Shown: positions 1 through 10,559 of the stretch, piece after piece
How positions within the stretch are numbered: the stretch's first letter is position 1
How the letters are laid out: each line of letters opens with the position of its first letter
NCBI GenBank assembly: GCA_009927195.1
Contig: RFNL01000405.1
Coordinates: forward strand, 1-10,559
Source: Betaproteobacteria bacterium
GTDB lineage: Bacteria; Pseudomonadota; Gammaproteobacteria; Burkholderiales; Burkholderiaceae_C
Length of the DNA stretch: 10,559 nt
Reading direction: 5' to 3'
Position numbers and translations under genes: made by a program
Notes under the pieces: model-generated
Told to the model about the DNA's origin: nothing
The model's input: the letters and a program-made list of their open reading frames with translations, nothing else
The model's database searches: none

Positions 1-809
1 CCCTGCGTCAGCGCATCACGGAGTTGCAACTCAAAGAGCAGGCCGCTCGCTTGGGGTCTGACCAGTACACCCAAATGTTGGCGGACGCAAGGGCCGATTT
101 GCAGATTTTGGCGCAGTCGGTGGCGCAAGACCAGGTGCGCATCCAGGGTATGCCAACCGAAATTGACCGCATCCAGCGCGAAATCCAATCCTTGGGCGCT
201 GTGAACCTGGCGGCCTTGGAAGAATTGAGTTCTGCACGCGAACGAAAAACCTTTTTGGATGCCCAGTCGGCCGACCTCAACGAGGCCATGGCCACTTTGG
301 AGGATGCGATCAAAAAAATCGACACCGAAACCCGTGACCTATTGGGGGGCACCTTCAAAACGGTCAATGAACATTTCGGCCGTATGTTTCCCGAATTGTT
401 TGGCGGCGGTAATGCGCGTTTGGTGATGACGGGTGAAGAAATTTTGGACTCCGGTGTGCAGGTGATGGCCCAGCCACCGGGTAAGAAAAACCAAACCATT
501 CACCTTTTGTCGGGCGGTGAAAAAGCTTTGACCGCGATTGCCCTGGTGTTTGCGATTTTTCAGCTCAATCCGGCGCCTTTTTGCTTGCTCGACGAGGTGG
601 ACGCGCCGTTGGACGATGCCAACACTGAAAGGTATTCCAAGCTGGTTTCCACCATGGCCAAGGAAACCCAGTTTTTGTTCATTTCGCACAATAAAATTGC
701 CATGCAAATGGCCGAACAACTGATCGGCGTGACCATGCAAGAGCGAGGCGTTTCGCGCATTGTGGCGGTGGACATGGAATCGGCCGTTGGCATGGTCGAA
801 TCGGTCTGA
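1..809 (+). CDS. smc: Chromosome segregation protein SMC, C-terminal part (5' truncated by window edge)
   Basis: SMC is the ATPase core of the bacterial condensin complex. It works on the nucleoid with ScpA and ScpB to organise and separate sister chromosomes. The frame is open from the left edge (first complete codon at 3) and gives about 268 residues. The first ~90 residues are charged and heptad-like, ending the long coiled-coil arm. The C-terminal ATPase lobe follows. The ABC signature LSGGEKALTA begins at 507. The Walker B stretch CLLDEVDAPLDD lies around 582-617, with the catalytic Asp-Glu pair at 591-596. The D-loop follows directly, and a switch histidine is visible in the FISHNK segment. 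The N-terminal Walker A lobe and the hinge lie outside the window, so integrity of the whole gene cannot be judged. The TGA stop at 807-809 overlaps the presumed ribosome binding site of zipA, which points to co-transcription and coupled translation. Confidence 0.96.
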   Translation, partial: LRQRITELQLKEQAARLGSDQYTQMLADARADLQILAQSVAQDQVRIQGMPTEIDRIQREIQSLGAVNLAALEELSSARERKTFLDAQSADLNEAMATLEDAIKKIDTETRDLLGGTFKTVNEHFGRMFPELFGGGNARLVMTGEEILDSGVQVMAQPPGKKNQTIHLLSGGEKALTAIALVFAIFQLNPAPFCLLDEVDAPLDDANTERYSKLVSTMAKETQFLFISHNKIAMQMAEQLIGVTMQERGVSRIVAVDMESAVGMVESV

Positions 810-811
810 GG
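808..811 (+). promoter_or_regulatory. Ribosome binding site of zipA
   Basis: GAGG overlaps the last bases of the smc stop codon and sits 5 bases before the GTG at 817. It decides the zipA start in favour of 817 over the upstream in-frame GTG at 760. Confidence 0.6.
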
Positions 812-816
812 TCGCT

Positions 817-5047
<4,231 letters not shown>

Positions 5048-5055
5048 ATTCAATC

Positions 5056-5061
5056 GAAGGA
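5056..5061 (+). promoter_or_regulatory. Ribosome binding site of def
   Basis: GAAGGA lies 5 bases upstream of the ATG at 5067 and is the strongest Shine-Dalgarno match in the window. It decides against an in-frame start at 5001, which would overlap the kinase gene by 47 bases. Confidence 0.75.
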
Positions 5062-5066
5062 AAAAA

Positions 5067-5606
5067 ATGGCCATTCACACTATTTTGAAAATGGGCGATG
5101 CCCGTTTGTTGCGTTCGGCCCAAGCCGTCACTGCCTTTGACACCCTGGCCTTGCATGAACTGGTGCGCGACATGCAAGAGACCATGGACCATGTGAACGG
5201 CGCGGGTTTGGCGGCCCCCCAAATTGGGGTGGATTGGCAGGTGGTGATTTTTGGCAGCGGGCAGGTCAACCCCCGCTATCCCGATGCACCGCCGATTCCC
5301 AAAACGGTATTGGTCAATCCCACGTGGAGCGCTTTGGATGCACAAGAAAGCGAAGATTGGGAGGGCTGTTTGTCGGTCCCCGGCCTGCGCGGGGTGGTGC
5401 CCCGCTGGCAGCGCATCCGCTACCAGGGTTGGGATGTGCAAGGAAATGTGATTGACCGGGTGGCCGAGGGCTTTCACGCCCGGGTGGTGCAACACGAGTG
5501 CGATCATTTGATCGGCACGCTCTATCCCATGCGGGTGCGGGACTTTTCGCGCTTTGGCTACACCGATGTGTTGTTTCCCGGCATCAGCGCGGTTGAAGAC
5601 GACTGA
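5067..5606 (+). CDS. def: Peptide deformylase
   Basis: The enzyme removes the formyl group from the N-terminal methionine of new proteins as they leave the ribosome. It is a metalloenzyme, normally with Fe2+. The 179-residue product carries all three family motifs: [10 protein letters not shown] (residues 45-54), EGCLSVPG (99-106, metal ligand Cys101) and QHECDH (142-147, metal ligands His143 and His147, catalytic Glu144). Between the first two motifs is an extra Pro-rich segment ([11 protein letters not shown], residues 68-78) that I do not recall in the E. coli enzyme. The C-terminus is also a distinct [20 protein letters not shown] type, which I associate with the second deformylase of betaproteobacteria. 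The gene is not next to fmt, as the classical def usually is, so a second copy elsewhere is likely (inference). It is the last gene of the + strand unit, 19 bases after the kinase, and converges on glnD. Confidence 0.95.
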   Translation: MAIHTILKMGDARLLRSAQAVTAFDTLALHELVRDMQETMDHVNGAGLAAPQIGVDWQVVIFGSGQVNPRYPDAPPIPKTVLVNPTWSALDAQESEDWEGCLSVPGLRGVVPRWQRIRYQGWDVQGNVIDRVAEGFHARVVQHECDHLIGTLYPMRVRDFSRFGYTDVLFPGISAVEDD

Positions 5607-5615
5607 CGCAATGGA

Positions 5616-8204
5616 TCAAACGCTCAGGGCATCGAGCAGTTCGGTTTCGATGTCGATTTGACTGCGGTGATGCTGTAGAGACGGGCCATCGATCAAAAAG
5701 GTGTCTTCCACCCGTTCACCCAAGGTGGTAATCTTGGCCAGTTGCAAATGAATGCGATGCCGGGCCAGCACCCGCGCAATGCCATACAACAATCCCACCC
5801 GGTCACTGGCCGACACACTGAGCAACCAGCGCTGTGCTTTTTCATCGGGCTGAAGGCTCACCCGGGGTGCAACGGGAAAGCTTTTCACCCGGCGCGACAC
5901 CCGTCCATGGCTGGCAGCTGGCATGGGTCCAGCCTGTGACAAGGTGTCGGCCAAGTCACGTTCGATCATGGTGCTCAATTCGCGGTAATGCTCGCTCATG
6001 TGGGGCGTGACAACTTGAAAAGTGTCCAAGGCCCAACCATTGGGGGCGGTGTAAATCTTGGCGTCTTGCACGCTGATGCTGTGGTGGTCAAAGTAGCCGC
6101 ATATGCGGGCAAATAAATCCGGTGCATCGGGCGTAAACACCATGATTTGCAGGCCCTCCCCGGTGGGTGAGGGGCGGCAGCGCACCATGGGCGGGGGTGT
6201 TTGTTGCGGGTTTTGAGCCAGCCAACGTGAGAGTTGGCGCGTGTGCCAAGCGATTTCTTGGGCATCGTGGCGCATGAAATAGCCCACGTCGAGCGAGTCC
6301 CACAGTTTTTTATGCGCTTCATGGGGAAGGGCATGCAAGGCCAGGTTTTCCAGCGCTTCGCGCTTGCGCGCTTCCACCACCGAGTCGGGATCTGGCGCCC
6401 GACCGCCCAGGGCGCGGGCGGTGTACCTGTACAGGTCTTCAAGCAACTTGCCCTTCCAGGCATTCCAAACTTTGGGGCTGGTGCCACGGATATCGGCCAC
6501 CGTCAGCAAGTACAAGGCCGTCAACCGGCGCTCAGTGCCCACGCGCAGCGCAAACTGGGCGATGACATCGGGGTCGTTCAAGTCCTCTTTTTGCGCCACA
6601 CGGCTCATGGTGAGGTGCTCACTGACCAAAAATTCAATCAACTTGGCATCGTCTGGATCGACGCGATGGGTGCGGCAAAAACGCCGCACTTCGCCGCGCC
6701 CTTCGACCGAATGGTCTTTGCCGCGCCCCTTGGCAATGTCATGGAACAGTGCCGCCACGTACAACACCCAAGGCTTGTCCCAGCCACTGGCCAGTTGCGA
6801 GCAAAACGGGTATTCATGGGCATGCTCGGCGATGAAAAAACGCCGCACATTGCGCAACACCATCAAAATGTGCTGGTCCACGGTGTAGACGTGGAACAAA
6901 TCGTGCTGCATTTGACCAACGATGCGCCTGAAGGTCCACAGGTAGCGCCCCAACACCGAGGTCTGGTTCATCAGCCGCATTGCGTGGGTGATGCCCCCGG
7001 GCGACTGCAATATGCGCACAAACATCTCGTGGTTGGACTGGTCTTGGCGGAATTGGGCATTCATCACCGGACGGGCGTTGTAGAGCGCGCGCAAAGTGCG
7101 CGAGGACAATCCCTTGATGCCTGGGGTGTTCTGGTACAACCAAAAGGTCTCCAAAATGGCATGGGGTTGCCGCAAATACAAGTCATCGGTGCGCACTTCA
7201 AGCATGCCCGATTTATCGGCAAAACGCTCATTCAAGGGGTGAGGCGTGTGGTCGCCTGGAATCAGTTGTTCTTCCAAATTCAGGACCACGATTTGATTGA
7301 GCTGGGTCACGGCCTTGGCCGCCCAGTAATAGCGCTTCATCAAGGCTTCGCTGGCTTGGCGGGCGTGTACCCTTCCATCGGGATGGAGCCCCAGTCCCAA
7401 GCGCAAACCCAAACTGCTTTGCATGTCAAAAACCAATCGGTCTTCGCGCCGATTGGCCTCCAGGTGCAGCAACACCCGCACCAAACTCAACCACTGCTCG
7501 TTGCGGCTCAGTTGACGCGCCTCATGGGCAGTGACCAAGCCACTGCGGGCCAAATCGCGCCAGCTGTGTCCCAAACCGGCGGCTTTGGCCACCCACTTCA
7601 AAATGTGCAAATCGCGCAAACCCCCTGGGGATTCTTTGCAATTGGGCTCCAGTGCATAGGGTGTGTTCTCAAATTTGGTGTGGCGCTGGCGCATCTCCAG
7701 GGTTTTGGCCACCAGAAAAGATTTGGCGTCCATGGCCGCGGCAAATTGTTGCTGAAACTGTGTAAACAGTGGCTGTTGGCCGCATACCCAACGCGCCTCC
7801 AGCAACGAGGTCTGAACCGTCACATCCTTGGCCGACTCTTGCAGACACTCGGCAATGGTGCGCACACTGGAGCCCACTTCCATGCCCGCATCCCAGCACT
7901 GTCCGATAAAGCGCTCGACCTGTTCGCGCAAGGCATCGTCTTGTTCAAAAGCCACCTCTGAGGGGATCAAAACCAACACATCCACATCCGAGTAGGGGTA
8001 GAGCTCGCCCCGGCCATATCCGCCTACAGCGACCAAGGCCATGTGTTGCGCCAAGCCACATTCGGTGAACAACTGGGTCAGGGTTTGGTCATTGAGCGCG
8101 CACAGGGCCTGCAAAAAATGGCTGACCTTGCGCAAGGTGATGGGCGCTTGTGTCAAACCCGACAACAAGGCCTTTTTGGCCACACGGTGTTGCAAGTCAG
8201 GCAT
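5616..8204 (-). CDS. glnD: Bifunctional PII uridylyltransferase / uridylyl-removing enzyme GlnD
   Basis: GlnD senses glutamine and sets the nitrogen response: it adds UMP to PII proteins (GlnB/GlnK) when glutamine is low and removes it when glutamine is high. The 862-residue product, close to the 890 of E. coli, has all domains in order. The nucleotidyltransferase domain has VGGYGRGELYPYSDVDVLVL with catalytic Asp73 and Asp75. The HD hydrolase domain has LFHDIAKGRGKDHS with His488 and Asp489. Two C-terminal ACT domains for glutamine sensing start at about 686 (MVFTPDAPDLFARICGYF) and about 790 (LSVSASDRVGLLYGIARV). I chose the ATG at 8204, 8 bases after the map stop. A TTG at 8219 would overlap the map stop and add five residues; neither has a clear ribosome site. 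Translation probably depends on map. The end lies 9 bases from the end of def. Confidence 0.97.
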   Translation of the reverse strand: MPDLQHRVAKKALLSGLTQAPITLRKVSHFLQALCALNDQTLTQLFTECGLAQHMALVAVGGYGRGELYPYSDVDVLVLIPSEVAFEQDDALREQVERFIGQCWDAGMEVGSSVRTIAECLQESAKDVTVQTSLLEARWVCGQQPLFTQFQQQFAAAMDAKSFLVAKTLEMRQRHTKFENTPYALEPNCKESPGGLRDLHILKWVAKAAGLGHSWRDLARSGLVTAHEARQLSRNEQWLSLVRVLLHLEANRREDRLVFDMQSSLGLRLGLGLHPDGRVHARQASEALMKRYYWAAKAVTQLNQIVVLNLEEQLIPGDHTPHPLNERFADKSGMLEVRTDDLYLRQPHAILETFWLYQNTPGIKGLSSRTLRALYNARPVMNAQFRQDQSNHEMFVRILQSPGGITHAMRLMNQTSVLGRYLWTFRRIVGQMQHDLFHVYTVDQHILMVLRNVRRFFIAEHAHEYPFCSQLASGWDKPWVLYVAALFHDIAKGRGKDHSVEGRGEVRRFCRTHRVDPDDAKLIEFLVSEHLTMSRVAQKEDLNDPDVIAQFALRVGTERRLTALYLLTVADIRGTSPKVWNAWKGKLLEDLYRYTARALGGRAPDPDSVVEARKREALENLALHALPHEAHKKLWDSLDVGYFMRHDAQEIAWHTRQLSRWLAQNPQQTPPPMVRCRPSPTGEGLQIMVFTPDAPDLFARICGYFDHHSISVQDAKIYTAPNGWALDTFQVVTPHMSEHYRELSTMIERDLADTLSQAGPMPAASHGRVSRRVKSFPVAPRVSLQPDEKAQRWLLSVSASDRVGLLYGIARVLARHRIHLQLAKITTLGERVEDTFLIDGPSLQHHRSQIDIETELLDALSV

Positions 8205-8212
8205 GGCTGTGG

Positions 8213-9025
8213 TCAGCAACAGGTGGTGCTGACAAAGTCGGGCAGAGGCGGGCTCCCTTGCGACAAGGTCAACACTTCATAGCCGGTGGGGGTGACCAAG
8301 ATGGTGTGTTCCCATTGGGCCGACAGCGAGTGATCGCGGGTGACGATGGTCCAGCCATCGCCCAACTCTTTGATGTCGCGCCGTCCAGAATTGATCATGG
8401 GCTCGATGGTGAAGGTCATGCCCGCTTGAAGTTCTTCCAGGGTTCCGGGTTTGCCGTAATGCAAGACCTGGGGATCCTCGTGAAACTTTTGCCCAATGCC
8501 GTGGCCACAAAACTCGCGCACCACCGAAAAACCCAAGTCCTCGGCAAAGCGCTGGATGGCAAAGCCGATGTCGCCCAACCGAACGCCGGGTTTGACTTTG
8601 ACGATGCCGTGCCACATGGCCTCATAGGTCATTTGACACAGACGTTTGGCGGCGATGGACGCCTCGCCGATCACAAACATGCGGCTGGTATCGCCATGCC
8701 AGCCGTCTTTGATCACGGTGATATCAATATTGATGATGTCGCCGCGCTTCAAGGCTTTGTCGCTGGGGATGCCATGGCAGACCTGGTGGTTGATCGAGGT
8801 GCAAATGGACTTGGGGTAGGGCTTGTAACCCGCTGGCGCATAGTTCAAGGGCGCGGGTATGGTGTGCTGCACCTGGGTCATGTAATCGTGCGCCAAGCGG
8901 TCGAGTTGGTTGGTGGTGATGCCCGCCTGCACATGGGGGGTTAAAAAGTCCAAAACCTCGGAAGCCAGGCGTCCGGCCAGACGCATGCTTTCAATGCCAG
9001 CGGTGTCTTTGTAAGTAATGCTCAT
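8213..9025 (-). CDS. map: Methionine aminopeptidase, type I
   Basis: The enzyme cuts the initiator methionine from new proteins whose second residue is small, after deformylation, in the cytosol. The 270-residue product is the usual size for a type I enzyme without an N-terminal extension. The five metal ligands are all visible: Asp101 (INIDITV), Asp112 (WHGDTSRMF), His175 (CGHGIG), Glu208 (FTIEPMI) and Glu239 (QWEHTILV). Their spacing is identical to E. coli D97, D108, H171, E204 and E235. His84 (VCHGIP) matches the substrate-contacting histidine. The ATG at 9025 gives the family-like start MSITYKDTAGIESMR. A TTG nine bases upstream is possible but less likely. No clear Shine-Dalgarno precedes it. 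It heads a two-gene unit with glnD and is divergent from purL, while def, for the preceding step, lies in the opposite-strand unit. Confidence 0.97.
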   Translation of the reverse strand: MSITYKDTAGIESMRLAGRLASEVLDFLTPHVQAGITTNQLDRLAHDYMTQVQHTIPAPLNYAPAGYKPYPKSICTSINHQVCHGIPSDKALKRGDIINIDITVIKDGWHGDTSRMFVIGEASIAAKRLCQMTYEAMWHGIVKVKPGVRLGDIGFAIQRFAEDLGFSVVREFCGHGIGQKFHEDPQVLHYGKPGTLEELQAGMTFTIEPMINSGRRDIKELGDGWTIVTRDHSLSAQWEHTILVTPTGYEVLTLSQGSPPLPDFVSTTCC

Positions 9026-9033
9026 GGGGTGCA

Positions 9034-9062
9034 ATTATCTCAGCCCGATGACCCTTTGGCCC
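9034..9062 (-). promoter_or_regulatory. Candidate map promoter
   Basis: On the - strand a GATAAT (9039-9034) matches the -10 consensus at five of six positions. With a 17-base spacer the -35 would be GGGCCA (9062-9057), only three of six. Transcription would then begin within a few bases of the map ATG at 9025, giving a nearly leaderless message, which would fit the lack of a ribosome binding site. This is a weak match by eye. Confidence 0.22.
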
Positions 9063-9067
9063 TGGCG

Positions 9068-9073
9068 TAAAAT
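9068..9073 (+). promoter_or_regulatory. Candidate purL -10 element
   Basis: TAAAAT matches the -10 consensus at five of six positions, about 67 bases before the purL start. No good -35 lies at the right distance upstream (CCGATG at 9045-9050 is poor). A TTGACT at 9073-9078 resembles a -35 but has no -10 partner at 16-18 bases. Treat this as a guess. Confidence 0.15.
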
Positions 9074-9139
9074 TGACTTGATCATTAACTTGCCCGCACC
9101 CCAGTCAGCGGTGCGGCGCCAGACCACCAAGACCATCGC

Positions 9140-10559
9140 GTGACCCTGCATATTTCAGAGTTCCCAGGCGACAATGCCTTGAGTGACTTTCGCATTCGCC
9201 ACCTGCTGCCGCGTTTGCAAAGCTTGCGGCCAGGCCTTCGGGGTTTGCAGGCCCGCCATGTGCATTTGGTGGCCAGTGAAAAGCCTTTGTCCAACCAGGT
9301 CAGTCAGGGATTGCAACAGTTATTGGGCGCGGTCTTGGCCTGGTCTGCCCAGCCCTCAAGCACCTTGGTGGTCAGCCCTCGGTTGGGCACGGTCTCACCC
9401 TGGGCCTCCAAAGCCACCGATATGGCCCGCAACTGCGGTTTTGACCTGCTCCGCATTGAGCGGGTGACCGAGTACCAATTTGTCTGGGACGGCAGCCACG
9501 CCCTGGAGCCAACTCAAATTCACACACTGGGCGAGCTTTTGCATGACCGCATGACCGAGTCCTTGTGGACCGACTTGTCATCGGCCCATGGCTTGTTTGT
9601 GCCGGTGCCAGCCGAGCCGATGCGACACATTGACTTGACCCAGGCTGGGCGATCGGCTTTGGCAGAGGCCAACCTGGTGTTGGGCTTGGCTCTGGCCGAC
9701 GATGAAATCGATTACCTGGTTCAGGCCTTTGGTCAACTCGGTCGCAACCCCACGGACGTGGAGTTGATGATGTTTGCCCAGGCCAACAGTGAACATTGCC
9801 GGCACAAAATTTTCAATGCCCAATTCACCATTGATGGACTGGCGCAAGCCCACAGCATGTTTGGCATGATCCGCCACACCCATGCCCAACAGCCCCGATA
9901 CACGGTGGTGGCTTATTCGGACAATGCTTCGGTGATGAGCGGCCACACCGTGCAGCGTTGGGGTGCGGTGCACCAACCGGGCTTGTCACCTTACACCCAC
10001 ACCCCAGCCATTCACCATGTGCTGATGAAGGTGGAAACCCACAACCACCCCAGCGCGATTTCGCCTTACCCGGGTGCGGCCACCGGCGCGGGTGGCGAAA
10101 TCCGCGATGAGGGAGCCACCGGTCGCGGTTCTCGGCCCAAGGCCGGCTTGACGGGCTTTACGGTTTCCAAATTGTGGGACAGCCCAGTGGGCCGTCCATC
10201 GCACATGGCTTCGGCCTTGCAAATCATGACCGAGGGGCCTTTGGGTGCCGCGGCCTTCAACAACGAATTTGGTCGTCCCAATTTGCTCGGTTATTTTCGC
10301 GAATATGAACAGCTGGTGGACGGGGTGCTGCGCGGCTATCACAAGCCCATCATGATTGCCGGCGGATTGGGCGTGATCGATGCCTTGCAAACCGAGAAAA
10401 TACGATTTCCTGCAGGCACCTTGCTGATCCATTTGGGGGGTCCAGGCATGCGCATTGGCTTGGGTGGGGGCGCTGCCAGTTCCATGGCCAGCGGCACCAA
10501 TGTCGCCAGCCTGGACTTTGATTCGGTGCAACGTGGCAATCCTGAAATGCAGCGCCGCG
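9140..10559 (+). CDS. purL: Phosphoribosylformylglycinamidine synthase PurL, N-terminal part (3' truncated by window edge)
   Basis: PurL converts formylglycinamide ribonucleotide, glutamine and ATP to formylglycinamidine ribonucleotide in de novo purine synthesis. The frame from the GTG at 9140 stays open to the right edge, giving 473 residues of the large single-chain form (usually about 1,300). The N-terminus ([17 protein letters not shown]) fits the PurS-like first domain. The linker holds [20 protein letters not shown], with histidines at 219 and 222. The synthetase domain shows [15 protein letters not shown] (His301, His303) followed by [19 protein letters not shown] glycine-rich [12 protein letters not shown] segment lies near the end. 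The ATPase-like repeat and the glutaminase domain would lie beyond the window. No ATG exists in the open frame upstream and no strong ribosome site is seen, so the GTG start rests on family alignment from memory. It is divergent from map. Confidence 0.95.
   Translation, partial: MTLHISEFPGDNALSDFRIRHLLPRLQSLRPGLRGLQARHVHLVASEKPLSNQVSQGLQQLLGAVLAWSAQPSSTLVVSPRLGTVSPWASKATDMARNCGFDLLRIERVTEYQFVWDGSHALEPTQIHTLGELLHDRMTESLWTDLSSAHGLFVPVPAEPMRHIDLTQAGRSALAEANLVLGLALADDEIDYLVQAFGQLGRNPTDVELMMFAQANSEHCRHKIFNAQFTIDGLAQAHSMFGMIRHTHAQQPRYTVVAYSDNASVMSGHTVQRWGAVHQPGLSPYTHTPAIHHVLMKVETHNHPSAISPYPGAATGAGGEIRDEGATGRGSRPKAGLTGFTVSKLWDSPVGRPSHMASALQIMTEGPLGAAAFNNEFGRPNLLGYFREYEQLVDGVLRGYHKPIMIAGGLGVIDALQTEKIRFPAGTLLIHLGGPGMRIGLGGGAASSMASGTNVASLDFDSVQRGNPEMQRR

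Larger units (their letters stand above)
9026..9139. other. Divergent intergenic region between map and purL
   Basis: This 114-base segment separates two divergent genes and must hold both promoters, unless purL is read from elsewhere. It is AT-richer in the middle (about 9067-9091, including a TGATCA palindrome at 9079-9084) and GC-rich towards purL (9093-9120). I saw no RNA gene, no classical PurR box and no convincing terminator. The purL frame is open back to 9089 but has no ATG or better start codon than 9140. Confidence 0.7.

Noticed and set aside
6234..7961. 575-codon open frame on the + strand opposite glnD
   Set aside because: It lies wholly antisense to a gene with intact catalytic motifs and shows no recognisable domain. 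Its His/Gln/Gly-rich composition is what the codon bias of glnD produces on the other strand.
8205..8219. TTG start for glnD overlapping the map stop
   Set aside because: It has no better ribosome site than the ATG at 8204 and would add only five residues. It remains possible given coupled translation.
9073..9078. TTGACT as a -35 element for purL
   Set aside because: At 16-18 bases downstream the sequence is GC-rich (around 9095-9102) with nothing like a -10.

Overview
The window looks like a housekeeping stretch of a betaproteobacterial chromosome, most likely Burkholderiales and possibly close to Comamonadaceae. This is inferred from the gene order smc-zipA-ligA, the divergent ZipA, the strong use of TTG and CAA codons in a moderately GC-rich genome, and the type of peptide deformylase. 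I saw no mobile element, CRISPR array, RNA gene or foreign-looking block.

Layout: positions 1-5606 on the + strand hold five tightly packed genes that read as one transcription unit. They are the 3' end of smc (chromosome condensation), zipA (FtsZ-anchoring division protein), ligA (NAD-dependent DNA ligase), a ROK-family sugar kinase closely resembling fructokinase Mak, and a peptide deformylase. The gaps are 7 and 17 bases, then a 4-base ATGA overlap, then 19 bases. The deformylase ends 9 bases from the end of glnD, which is read from the - strand. glnD (PII uridylyltransferase, nitrogen sensing) lies downstream of map (methionine aminopeptidase), also on the - strand, and the two are 8 bases apart. 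map is divergent from purL (formylglycinamidine ribonucleotide synthase, purine synthesis), which starts at 9140 and runs off the right edge. The roughly 114-base map-purL gap is the only sizeable non-coding segment and should carry both promoters.

Functionally, the left unit joins chromosome segregation, septum assembly and DNA joining. def and map encode the two successive steps of N-terminal protein maturation: deformylation, then methionine removal. They sit in opposite-strand units a few kilobases apart. glnD and purL link to nitrogen and glutamine metabolism.

I did not find a convincing previously undescribed system. The points most worth a second look are the insertion-bearing deformylase at the end of a cell-cycle operon, a fructokinase translationally coupled to DNA ligase, an Ala-for-Gly change in the kinase's zinc motif, and the compact map-purL divergent region, where a possible map promoter would give an almost leaderless transcript.
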